A stretch of 11,102 nt of DNA from Stramonita haemastoma (GCA_030674155.1 CM060318.1:492826-503927), one strand, 5' to 3'. Positions 1 through 7,054 are shown, counted from the stretch's first letter. Notes: generated from the sequence alone by a model not told the origin. Program-made: numbers and translations.

Positions 1-120
1 ACTGTACTAAAACCAAGGCGCGCAAACGGTCACGCATCCAATTAGTAACCACGCTCGATGCTGCTTAACCTTGGCTTGGGGGAAAGCGAGTGCTCTGACC
101 TCTGAGGTATTCCGTCCCCT
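1..120 (-). mobile_element. tRNA/5S composite SINE, copy 1 (partial, cut by window start)
   Basis: Read on the minus strand, the copy starts near 119 with a tRNA D-arm-like piece. A box-A-like TACCTCAGAGG lies at 99-109, followed by GTCAGAGCACTCGC. It then passes, at about 72 down to 15, into a stretch matching the internal promoter half of 5S rRNA: TTAAGCAGCATCGAGCGTGG, then TTACTAATTGGATGCGTGACC. Animal 5S genes have TTAAGCAG, GGTTAGTACTT and GATGG-GACC in the same order and spacing. The SINE body would continue to the left of base 1 and is not visible. Two plus-strand relatives lie at 4235-4501 and 6755-7054. It is not a 5S gene, because the 5' third of 5S rRNA is replaced by the tRNA-like piece. 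The family assignment is firm; the name is unknown to me. Confidence 0.75.
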
Positions 121-299
121 AAAATAGAACAAAAAAAAAGAATTAAACAATGTTGTTCATCATGTTTCAGGCACATGATTGACCATTGACTTACCGGACC
201 ATAGAGCATTGTGACTAATGAGTCTTCTAGCTCCTTTCTCTGTTTTCTCTTTCTAATGATCTCTGGGACATCCTGCTACCTCGGGGAAATAGGTCGCGG
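121..299. other. Non-repetitive spacer, nothing recognised
   Basis: Mixed-composition sequence between the SINE and the G-rich tract. I see no extended reading frame, RNA gene or repeat beyond a short A run near 131-139. Confidence 0.5.
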
Positions 300-418
300 G
301 TTGGGGTTGTGGTGGGGGGTGGGGTTAGGGGTAGGGTGAGGAGGGGAAGAGGGATGGGGAGTGGATGGAGAATGGAGAAGAGGGTGAGGTGGGGTGGGGT
401 GTGGTGTGGGTGGGATGA
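300..418 (+). repeat. G-rich tract with G-quadruplex potential
   Basis: The plus strand carries many closely spaced runs of three or more G, for example GGTGGGGGGTGGGGTTAGGG and GGTGGGGTGGGGTGTGGTG. Several groups of four G-runs with short loops are present, so a G-quadruplex is possible. It looks like a decayed GGGT/GGA simple repeat. The reading frames that cross it only reflect composition. Confidence 0.6.
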
Positions 419-470
419 GCAACGAGAAGGGTTGCTGATGGGTAAGGTATTACACATGACTTCGGTTTTC

Positions 471-544
471 CTTTCCCTCTGTCTGTTTGTTTGTCTGTGT
501 TTTTTTTTGTCTGTCTCTGTCAAACAGACACACAGAAACAGAGA
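471..544. repeat. CTGT/TTTG tract with small inverted repeat
   Basis: A pyrimidine-rich CTGT/TTTG stretch (471-523) runs into a CA/GA-rich stretch. TGTCTCTGT near 512-520 can pair with ACAGAGACA near 538-546 as a short hairpin. It looks like a microsatellite strand switch; no function is implied. Confidence 0.5.
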
Positions 545-712
545 CACGTATACGTATGCATGCACAATCGCGCACGCACGCACGCATGCACATGTATACA
601 GACACGTGCGCGCTCACACACATATACATAAAAGTGCGCGCGTAGGCACACACACATTTACACGCAAACGTACACACACGCACACTCACACACGCGTGCG
701 CTCACACCCCAC
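545..712. repeat. Cryptic alternating purine-pyrimidine repeat (CA/CG/TA)
   Basis: Irregular alternation of CA, CG, TA and GC dinucleotides, for example CGTATACGTATGCATGCAC and GACACGTGCGCGCTCACACA. Purine-pyrimidine alternation persists although no single motif is perfect. It grades into the pure AC array at 713. It resembles 7916-8066, a separate locus with the same texture. Confidence 0.7.
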
Positions 713-730
713 ATGCACACACACACACAC

Positions 731-821
<91 letters not shown>

Positions 822-847
822 GCGCGCGCGCACACACACACACACAC
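713..847. repeat. Compound microsatellite (CA)n-(CG)12-(CA)n, Z-DNA-prone
   Basis: An AC/CA array with one AA break near 731 runs to 806. It is followed by 12 uninterrupted CG units at 807-830 and then CA units to 847. Perfect purine-pyrimidine alternation with a 24-bp CG core is the classic left-handed DNA (Z-DNA) forming composition. The histidine-threonine and cysteine-valine reading frames here are translations of the repeat, not genes. Confidence 0.95.
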
Positions 848-895
848 TTTCTATGTCTTTGTTTTTCTTCCCAGTCTCCCTTTCTCCATGCCTCT

Positions 896-941
896 GTGTG
901 TGTGTGTCTCTCTCTCTGTGTCTCTGTCTCCGTCTCTCTCT

Positions 942-1002
<61 letters not shown>
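896..1002. repeat. TG/TC compound microsatellite ending at the gap
   Basis: TGTGTG at about 896-907 passes through TCTC, TGTCTC and CCGTCTC variants into a pure TC array that runs to the last known base before the gap. The array is probably longer than shown. Confidence 0.9.
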
Positions 1003-1102
1003 NNNNNNNNNNNNNNNNNNNNNNNNNNNNNNNNNNNNNNNNNNNNNNNNNNNNNNNNNNNNNNNNNNNNNNNNNNNNNNNNNNNNNNNNNNNNNNNNNN
1101 NN
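1003..1102. other. Assembly gap (100 N)
   Basis: Exactly 100 undetermined bases, the conventional placeholder for a gap of unknown length. It follows directly on a TC microsatellite. The right flank is GA-rich on the same strand, not a continuation of TC. Distances across this point are not reliable. Confidence 0.95.
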
Positions 1103-1545
1103 GAGACAGAGAAAAAAAAAGGAGAGAGGAGAGAGAAGATAAAGAGAGAGAGAATTTTTGGGGTGAGAGACAAAAAAAAACAGAAAGACAAAAGCAGAAG
1201 ACAGACAGACAGAAGACAGAAGACAGACAGAAGACAGAAATACAGGCACAAACAGTGATGACAGAGAGAGCCCGGGGACCAGAGAGAGAGACAGGCACAG
1301 ACAGACAAAATATATACGACATGCAGAAAAGACGTGATGAAGACAGAAAACACACACAACAACAACAAGGGGACCGAAAAGTTCTGTTAGATTAACACTC
1401 AAAAAAACTCAGAAAAGGAAGAGAGACACAAACAAATATGCTAAAAACAGATAGAAAAGACAAGAGAAGGCAAAGGACGAGTAGCAGTGAACGAAAAAAA
1501 CAAAACGAAAACCCAGAACTGGAAGGGAAAAAAAGGTAAACAGAG
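1103..1545. repeat. Purine-rich GA/GACA/GAAGACA low-complexity block
   Basis: GA and GGA runs (1103-1170) lead into GACA and AGAAGACAGA units (1190-1245), then a decayed A- and GACA-rich region to about 1545 with an (AAC)n patch near 1357-1368. Reading frames here are compositional, with no residues typical of a folded protein. Confidence 0.75.
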
Positions 1546-1690
1546 GTCAGAACTAAATGTTTTATGCCCTGTACTTTATTTTTTTCTCGCGGAAATGTGC
1601 GAAACTTAAAAAAAATGTTCTTATTTTTTAATTTTTATTTTGTGTTTGTGTCAAGGTAATAAGCATGACGGCAAATTGATGGGGCCCTTG
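1546..1690. other. AT-rich spacer, nothing recognised
   Basis: Short T and A runs, no gene-like frame, no RNA-like fold noticed. Confidence 0.45.
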
Positions 1691-2013
1691 TTTTTTTTAC
1701 CTTGTCTCGTCTGTTTGTCTGATGTCCTTTCTGCCTGTCTATTGTTGTCTGTCTGTCTCTTCCCTCTTTCCCCTCCCCCCCCCCCCCCTATCTTTTCCCC
1801 CGATGAATGTCTGACTGACTAACTGTTGTTTGTTGTCTGTCTGTCTGTCTGTCTGCTTGTCTCTCTCGTCTGTTGTCTTCTGTCTCTGTCTTGTTCTCTG
1901 TCTCTTGTCTCTCTGTCTCTGTCCTGTTCTGTCTCTTCTCTCTTTCTCTCTCTCTTTTTTCCTCTCTTTTTTCTCTCTCTCTCTTTCCTTCTCTCTCTCT
2001 CTCTCTTCTTTGT
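1691..2013. repeat. Pyrimidine-rich TCTG/TC block with a 14-bp C run
   Basis: CTGT/TCTG units (for example 1835-1855), a C homopolymer at 1775-1788, and TC/TTCC tracts to 2013. The leucine-serine-rich frames are translations of this repeat. The composition mirrors the purine-rich block at 1103-1545 on the opposite strand, but I could not align the two base for base. Confidence 0.8.
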
Positions 2014-2081
2014 AGGTTCTCTATTTTCAGGGGTTTGGGTTTGCGACCCATGGTCATCATAATTTTTGGAGTTGAGGGTTT

Positions 2082-2240
2082 ATTGTGTCTGTGTGTGTGG
2101 TGTGTGTGTTGTGTGTGTGTGTGTGTTTTGGTGTTCGTGCGGATTTGCGGGTGTGTGTTGGCCCCTGAGTGCGTGCGTGTTTTGCGTGCGTGCGTGCGTG
2201 CGGGGCGTCGTGCGTGGTGTGGTGTGTGTGTTGTGTGTGA
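2082..2240. repeat. GT/GTGC microsatellite
   Basis: GTGT arrays interrupted by GTT and GGT, with (GTGC)n at about 2170-2202. Purine-pyrimidine alternation is strong but interrupted. Confidence 0.85.
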
Positions 2241-2460
2241 CAAAAAAAAAAAAAGAATAAAAAAAAAAACAAACCCCAACCCTAAAACCCCAACCCCAAG
2301 ACCCAACCAAAAAAACAAACAAAAAAAAACCCGAGAACCCAAAAAATAAGAAACAATCTAAAAGAAAAAAATAAAAAAAGGGGAAAACAAGAAAACAAAA
2401 AAACCCCAAAAACGAAAAAACCAAGAGCAGGGAAAAGAAGCACCCCGGAAAAGAAAAGCA
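2241..2460. repeat. A-rich tract with A4C4-like units
   Basis: An A run at about 2242-2270 is followed by AACCCC, CCCAAC and CAAAC variants and long A runs. It contains no reading frame of interest. It is not a telomeric array, because the unit is irregular. Confidence 0.65.
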
Positions 2461-2550
2461 AATTACAGATAAAAACCGGGGGGCATACTCCGCTACCTGA
2501 CTTTGACAGATTGGATGCCAATGTTCAACGAGTGGGGGTTTGGTTAATTT
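2461..2550. other. Short non-repetitive spacer
   Basis: Mixed-composition sequence, for example around 2480-2535, with nothing recognised. Confidence 0.4.
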
Positions 2551-2950
2551 AAATTTTTTTTTTTTTTTTATTTTTTTTTTGTTGAGTGGAAGAAAAAAAG
2601 GGGGAATGGGGGAAAAAGGGGGGGGGGGTGTTGGAAAATTTGGGGGAGAGAGGGGGAGTTGGGAGGGGAGGAGGGGGGGAGAGGGGAGGAGGGGAGAGGG
2701 AGAGGGGTGGGGGGAAGAGAGGGGGGGGAGGGGGGGAGGGGAAAAAGGGGGGGGAGGGGGGAGGGGGAAAGGGGGGAAGGGGAAAAAGGAAAACGGGGGG
2801 GGGGGGGGGAAAAAAAGAACCCCCGGGGAGGGAAAAAAACCCCAAAAGGAAAAAAAAATGGGAAAGAAGAGAAAAAAAAAGGGAAAAGAAAAAAACCGAG
2901 GAAAAAGACAAAATTAAGAAAAAAGATCAGACAAAGAGGGCCAAGGGAAG
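2551..2950. repeat. T run followed by purine-only G/A tract
   Basis: T runs at about 2557-2580 precede a nearly purine-only block (2587-2950) of G runs with A and GA interruptions. This is poly-purine/poly-pyrimidine DNA with G-quadruplex and triplex potential. The very uneven G and A run lengths resemble a GA/GGA microsatellite read with poor accuracy. The glycine-lysine-rich and proline-phenylalanine-rich frames on the two strands are compositional. Confidence 0.75.
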
Positions 2951-2960
2951 ACATTCCAAA

Positions 2961-3159
2961 GTTTGAGCTTCTAATTTAAACCCCAAAAAGGGTGTAATAA
3001 AAACCCTTTGGGGGGAACATTTCTTTTTCCCCGGGGGCAAAAAAACGGGGAAAATTTACGTAGCTGGGGAAACGATGGTCAAAGCCAAATTTTTTTTCTG
3101 GACGCGTGTGCCGGACAGGTAGTCCCCTTTTTGGGCAGCGGCCATCCAACTGATACAGT
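2961..3159 (+). repeat. Direct repeat of unidentified family, copy A
   Basis: It aligns with 3513-3682 in the same orientation. Shared anchors in order are TGAGC (2964 and 3516), AATTTAAA, a shared A/G-rich middle, GTAGCTGG, ATGGTCAAA/GTGGTCAAA (about 3075 and 3609), AGTCCC (3121 and 3649) and ATACAGT (3153 and 3676). The offset shrinks steadily from 552 to 523 bases, so copy A is longer, mainly through extra homopolymer bases. The sequence is unknown to me and shows no coding frame shared by the two copies. Confidence 0.7.
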
Positions 3160-3161
3160 AT

Positions 3162-3360
3162 CAATTTTTATATTTTATATATTTTTAAAAATATATATTA
3201 TATTTTATTTTTATTATATTTTGTATATTATATTGAGAGGATGGGAAAACGTGATAGATAGAAGAGAGATGAGAGATAGAAGGGTATAGGATAGAGGATA
3301 GAGAGAGATTGTATAAATTATAAAATTTTATTTTTATATATTTATATATATATAGAGAGA
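3162..3360. repeat. AT-rich and GATA/GAGA simple repeats
   Basis: TA/TTTA tract at about 3162-3233, GATAGA/GAGAGAT units at 3253-3310, and a second TA tract at about 3314-3353 that ends in TATATATAGAGAGA. Confidence 0.8.
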
Positions 3361-3512
3361 AAGAGGGTAGAGAGAGCAGGGGGAGAGACGAAACAGAGAA
3401 ATGGAGAGAGAGGTGAAGAGAGAAAACGAGGGGGGACAGGCAGACAGAAGACGAAGAAAAAGCAGAAGACGACAGACGGGGCAGCAGACGACCATGACAG
3501 AGACTTTAAGAA
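3361..3512. repeat. Purine-rich GA/GACAGA block
   Basis: GAGA, GACAG and GAAGACGA variants lead directly into copy B of the direct repeat. A comparable purine-rich stretch precedes copy A, so the repeated unit may include it. Confidence 0.6.
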
Positions 3513-3682
3513 ATCTGAGCTCAATTTAAAATCCCCAAACGCCCTAAAATAAACGGGTGGAACTGCTTTTTCCGGCGGCAAAAACCAGGGATTCATGTAG
3601 CTGGAACGTGGTCAAACCACATCAATTCTGGACTGTGTCTGGACGGTCAGTCCCTTGGTCGACGAGTCATCCCTAATACAGT
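3513..3682 (+). repeat. Direct repeat of unidentified family, copy B
   Basis: Partner of 2961-3159. It has fewer homopolymer expansions than copy A and is probably closer to the true sequence. It contains CATGTAGCTGGAACGTGGTC and ends in ATACAGTGCC before a GAGAG/G-run. It could be part of a transposon or satellite unit of about 0.5 kb; with two copies this cannot be settled. Confidence 0.7.
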
Positions 3683-3689
3683 GCCCCGA

Positions 3690-3945
3690 GAGAGGGGGGG
3701 GGGGGGTGACGGAGAGAGAAAGTAAGGGGGTTTGCACACACAAAACACGCCCCCAACACACTCACTCACAACCCCAAACACACCACACACAAACACCACA
3801 CACACACCCACACACCACCCACACCAACACACACACACAACCACCACCCAAAACCCCCCAACACAAACCAAAAGAATTGCGAAGGATAGAAAAAAGAAAG
3901 AAACAAACAAACAAACAAAAAAAAACCTTAGAACCAAAAGGCCCA
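3690..3945. repeat. GA/G run, CA/CACC and CAAA simple repeats
   Basis: GAGAGAGG plus a G run at 3690-3706, a long CA-rich array with ACC interruptions (3734-3860), then AAAGAAAC/AAAC units (3890-3930). The threonine-histidine-rich frames here are repeat translations. Confidence 0.85.
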
Positions 3946-4234
3946 AGAAGTTTAGGAGGGGGGGTAACAAGACATAGCCCCCGAAAACTGTTAGTTTTTT
4001 TCCCTTTTTCCTTTTTCCCAGGCTTTTTTACTCTGTAGAGAAATCACCATGCCCCCTTTATCACCACAAAACAGAAGACACCTTTCCCCTTTTTACCTCG
4101 AATGCTTTGGGTTTTTCGAAAAAGGTTTGATAAAGAGACTACCGTTTGGAGGGGAGGCCCCGTCGTTGAATAGCATCCCACCTTCTGGAAAATTTTGTCA
4201 AGGCCCCTTCCCCTTTTTATCCCTTCTTTGTTAT
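3946..4234. other. Mixed-composition stretch, nothing recognised
   Basis: Non-repetitive but rich in short homopolymers, similar in style to other doubtful-quality parts of the window. I see no domain-like frame. The part just before 4235 may hide a damaged 5' head of the adjacent SINE. Confidence 0.4.
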
Positions 4235-4501
4235 TTCCCCAAGCTAAGGTTAAGCAGCATCGGGAAATTTTGGTTACCAAGTGGGGGGTGACCGTTTGCG
4301 CCGCCTCGGCTTTAGTTTATAGTTTCCCAGTTCACCCAGCAGTAAAAGGGGTACCTGCTCTCTTTAGAGACGGGGAAGATAAGCAGTGGGGGGGAGGATG
4401 GGCGCCGCCCACAATAGGCTGGCCCCTAGAGAAGTTGAGGTCTCTGATGCCCCCACTCCCCTATGGCCACATGGTTAATAGGACATTTTTTACCTTTTAC
4501 C
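4235..4501 (+). mobile_element. tRNA/5S composite SINE, copy 3 (head damaged)
   Basis: The 5S-like part starts at AAGCTAAGGTTAAGCAGCAT (4241) and continues to GTGACCGTTTGCGCCGCC. The body follows with TCCCAGTTCACCCAGCAGTA, GGGGTACCTGCTCTCTTTAG, GATAAGCAGTG, GGGCGCCGCC, GGCTGGCCCCTAGAGAAG and TTGAGGTCTCTGATGCCCCC. It ends in a TTTACCTTTTACC tail near 4500. Each block has a counterpart in the same order at 6755-7054. The tRNA-like D-arm present in the other two copies cannot be read upstream of 4235, from truncation or sequence error. No flanking duplication was found. Confidence 0.75.
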
Positions 4502-4761
4502 TTTCATAGTTCATGCCTTTTCTAAGGTAACAAAGGGGGCGATCTACCAAGTTCCCTGTCGACAACATTGTTAGTTTGGGCAGGAACCCTGTCTGAGACA
4601 CCCACACTGTGAGGCAGACTGCTAACTGTCACAACCGCCCCCATAAAGTGGATGAAGCTCGCCTGCATTTTTGTTTCCTGTCTTCAAATGAATCTATAGT
4701 AAAACTTATTTCAGTAGGAGCCAGCTCAAGTCCGTAAATAAACAACTAAAACAATGGGAAC
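4502..4761. other. Non-repetitive spacer between two SINEs
   Basis: Mixed-composition sequence of ordinary quality with no simple repeat, no long reading frame and no relation that I could see to other parts of the window. Confidence 0.5.
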
Positions 4762-5009
4762 GGGAAAGCCTATTGGTTGGAATATTGCGCTCGTAAGCTG
4801 ACAATCCGGGTTCAAATCCCGTTTAAAGGGGATTTTCCCCCGAAGTTAACATCAATGCAGACTCCACTCTCCCAAAAAGTCCTTCGGATGAGCCCATAAA
4901 CAGAGGTCAAGTGGGAAAAATGCACGCAGAAATATTGCGCACACGTTTCATCCTGTTCCACTTTTAAAAAAGTAGGCCATTTTTGCCAATGGAACAGATG
5001 AAAAAAAAA
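4762..5009 (+). mobile_element. tRNA-derived SINE, family 2, copy A
   Basis: A tRNA-like head (4762-4821) has a box-A-like ATTGGTTGGAATATTGCG and a strong box B, GGGTTCAAATCCC (4808-4820), with the normal spacing. The body contains GAAGTTAACATCAATGCAGA, CTCCACTCTCCC, AAAGTCCTTCGGATGA, then TCCTGTTCCACTTTT, AGTAGGCCAT and GGAACAGATG. It ends in an A run (5001-5009). The minus-strand copy at 6466-6715 matches in the same order. The acceptor stem does not pair, so this is not a tRNA gene. The anticodon-like loop CTCGTAA would suit a tRNA-Thr source, but that is weak. Family name not recognised. Confidence 0.8.
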
Positions 5010-5123
5010 TTCAAAACCAAAACACACAGGGCACTGGTTTTAAAAAAAACACATGAATGTTTATTCCATTACCTTAAAATATAAGAATAACTAAAATAAT
5101 AATGAATAGATACATGAATTCTC
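5010..5123. other. A-rich spacer
   Basis: Short A-rich sequence following the SINE tail, nothing recognised. Confidence 0.4.
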
Positions 5124-5190
5124 ATAGGGTTCAAAACCCGTGGTTAATTTTGCTAACCACTGCACCTTTGGCCTGGTGTAGTGCTTTGAT
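5124..5190 (-). mobile_element. Possible tRNA-derived SINE head fragment
   Basis: On the minus strand GGTGCAGTGGTTAGC is followed about 15 bases later by CACGGGTTTTGAACCC. This resembles a box A and a degenerate box B, a layout common in tRNA-derived SINE heads. The spacing is too short for a tRNA and no partner copy exists in the window, so this could be chance. Confidence 0.35.
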
Positions 5191-5549
5191 TTTACTTTCG
5201 CAATGGGTCTCAAAAGGAGCACACAAAAGACAGAAATACAGCTAAAAGAACAAGACACAAAAAATGTATGAGCAGAACAAAAATAATTTAAAAGAATCAC
5301 ATAATTTTCCCATATGAAAAAATGTTAAAAAAAAAAAAGAAAAAATAAGAAATGATTAAACGATAAAACGAGAAAATTACATGAAATTGTAATACCAAAT
5401 GAAAAAGGAATAAAAAGATAATTATTGAATTTGACAAAGAAAAATTTAGGGAAAAAGGAACAATGTAATAATATCAGTGATACAGAAACTTGTTTGTTTG
5501 ACCTTTCGATGAACTACTGTAAGAGGTCTGAAAAAAGAGATTTGAAAGA
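5191..5549. other. A-rich intergenic sequence, no gene seen
   Basis: A-rich sequence with many short A runs (for example 5324-5350). No long frame, no RNA fold and no repeat structure beyond base composition. Confidence 0.5.
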
Positions 5550-5603
5550 AAAAAAAGAAAGTAAGAAAGAAAGAAAATAAGAAAGAAAGAAAGAAAGAAA
5601 GAA
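5550..5603. repeat. (GAAA)n microsatellite
   Basis: GAAA units with single interruptions; the longest pure run is about 5581-5602. Confidence 0.9.
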
Positions 5604-5640
5604 TGTTTTTTTCCATTTATGTCAAAAGGCTTTGATTAAG

Positions 5641-5796
5641 GGACTCTCTCTCTCTTTTCTCTTTTCTCTCTCTTTCTCTTTTCTCTCTCTCTCTCTCTCT
5701 CTCCTCTCCTTCTCTTCTCTCTCTCTCTCTCTCTCTCTGTATGTGTGTGTGCCTCTGTGTGTGTGTGTGTGTGTGTGTGCTTGTTTTTTTGTTGTG

Positions 5797-5848
<52 letters not shown>

Positions 5849-5888
5849 TGTGGTGTGTGTGTGTGTGTTGTGTGTTTTGTGTGTGTGT
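5641..5888. repeat. Compound microsatellite (CT)n-(GT)n
   Basis: CT/TCTTTT tract at 5641-5738 is followed by GT arrays at 5739-5888, broken by CCTC, a T run (5783-5789) and GG interruptions. The long GT core at about 5801-5847 is pure. Frames through it encode only serine-leucine and cysteine-valine repeats. Confidence 0.95.
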
Positions 5889-6465
5889 AAGACCGTCGAA
5901 CAAAGCGTATTGACAATGTGGATTATTACCCTTTTGTCAATCCCGATGAAGAAAAAAACCTTCCAAATGAAAAAAAAAAGAGATAAAAATAGAATAAAAT
6001 GATTTTAAAAAGCAAATCAGTGAATAAAACATGAAAGGAAAATAGTATATTGTAGTTATGAAATCTCAAAAATTTTTTCATACTACCATTGTCTCTTTTT
6101 GCGTTTTCTTTATTAATTTTATCTTTTTCTCTAAATTTGAAAACAAAACTAAATTCACTTGATCTTTCCCATATCTCCTTGATGACATTGTCTATTTCTG
6201 TTTTCCCTCTCTGCATAGAACGTCTTTTTTCTTCCATTCTTTTTGTTGGTTTTTGACTCCTTTAAGTTTCTTTCTTTTGTTGAAATGATTCCAATACAAC
6301 TGAATAGAAACGCTGATAGTCACAGAGATTTTCTGGTGAAATTCGTGATGCTCTCCCCGGAGATTTGATTTTAGTTTTAGATTTTTTTTTATCGAGGATA
6401 ATGGAATATGCACTCTTGTGCTTTTTTTTTACATCCAGTCCCCGTGTGTATGCATTTTGTAAATG
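5889..6465. other. AT-rich intergenic sequence, no gene seen
   Basis: AT-rich, ordinary-looking sequence with short A and T runs. The minus-strand frame of 103 codons at 5926-6237 is lysine- and phenylalanine-rich with no recognisable domain, and I do not call it a gene. Confidence 0.55.
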
Positions 6466-6715
6466 TCATCTGTTCCCACCGGCACACGATGGCCTACTCT
6501 TAAGAAAAGCGGAACAGGATTTTAACATGTGGCAAGATGTTCTCCCGTGCTTTTCTACACGTGGGCCTCGGTTTAAATTTATCATCCGAAGGACTTTGGG
6601 GGAGAGTGGAGTCAGCACTGATGTTAACTCCAGGAGAAAAATCTCCTCAACCGGACTCGAACCCGCCCACTGGAGAGGTATTAAGTTACATAAGAGCAGC
6701 GCTACTAGATAGCAT
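6466..6715 (-). mobile_element. tRNA-derived SINE, family 2, copy B (inverted)
   Basis: On the minus strand the head carries box B, GGCGGGTTCGAGTCC, closer to the tRNA consensus than copy A (plus-strand positions 6653-6667). The body follows with GGAGTTAACATCAGTGCTGA, CTCCACTCTCCC, AAAGTCCTTCGGATGA, TCCTGTTCCGCTTTT, AGTAGGCCATC and GGGAACAGATGA. Every block occurs in the same order at 4762-5009. Box A is decayed here. The two copies are in opposite orientation about 1.46 kb apart. Confidence 0.8.
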
Positions 6716-6743
6716 CATTCTTTCTTTCTATTTTACATGTGCT

Positions 6744-6754
6744 CTTGTTTCCTT
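6744..6754 (+). repeat. Likely target-site duplication, left
   Basis: CTTGTTTCCTT directly before the SINE matches CTTGTGTCCTT directly after its tail at 10 of 11 positions. The sequence is T-rich, so chance similarity is possible. Confidence 0.5.
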
Positions 6755-7054
6755 GATGGGGATGGGATATTAGCTCAGTGATCAGAGCACTCGCCTAGCC
6801 ACGCTAGGGTTAAGCAGTATCCAAACGTGGTACCAATTGGATGGGTGACCTTTTTGCACACCTTGGTTTATAAACTATCCCCAAGTTACCCGCTGTACAT
6901 GGGTACCTCCCCTCTTTAGGGTCAGAGAAGGTAAAGCAGCGAGAGAGAGGGAGAGGCGCCGCCCTCAATATGCTGGCCCTAGAGAGGCTGAGGTCTCTGA
7001 TACCTCGCTCTCCTATGACTACTTTAATGTTATGGGACACCTTTACCTTTTTAC
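6755..7054 (+). mobile_element. tRNA/5S composite SINE, copy 2 (most complete)
   Basis: The head holds a good tRNA D-arm and box A, TTAGCTCAGTGATCAGAGCA (6770-6789), then CTCGCCTAGCC, resembling the 5' half of a tRNA-Ala-type gene. At about 6807 it switches to 5S-like sequence: GGGTTAAGCAGTATCC, GTGGTACCAATTGGATGGG, TGACC. These correspond to the box A, intermediate element and box C region of 5S rRNA genes. The body has GTTACCCGCTGTACATGGGT, GGCGCCGCCC, GCTGGCCCTAGAGAGGCTGA and GGTCTCTGATACC. It ends in an ACCTTTACC-type tail. Transcription by RNA polymerase III from the head is expected for such elements; whether this copy is active cannot be seen. Confidence 0.82.

Noticed and set aside
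309..1402. Long reading frames on both strands rich in His-Thr, Cys-Val, Ser-Leu or Arg-Glu
   Set aside because: They translate dinucleotide repeats and run through the 100-N gap. Open frames on both strands in several registers are expected from CA, CG and TC arrays.
2270..2330. Telomere-like AACCCC/CCCTAA repeats (also GGGGTTAGGGG near 320-335)
   Set aside because: Units are irregular and few; no array of the arthropod TTAGG or vertebrate TTAGGG unit exists.
1788..2979. Frames rich in Gly-Lys, Pro-Phe or Arg-Glu in 1788-2979
   Set aside because: They are direct translations of pyrimidine-, purine- and G-run tracts, open on both strands, without domain-like composition.
4762..4835. Functional tRNA gene
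   Set aside because: Box A- and B-like motifs are present, but the acceptor stem does not pair, and the similarity to 6466-6715 continues far beyond the tRNA part, so this is a SINE head.
5926..6237. 103-codon minus-strand frame
   Set aside because: It lies in AT-rich sequence with Lys/Phe-rich composition typical of chance frames, and has no domain or neighbouring exon signal that I could recognise.
6755..6865. 5S rRNA gene or tRNA gene
   Set aside because: Only the promoter half of 5S and the 5' half of a tRNA are present, joined together and followed by a SINE body and tail.
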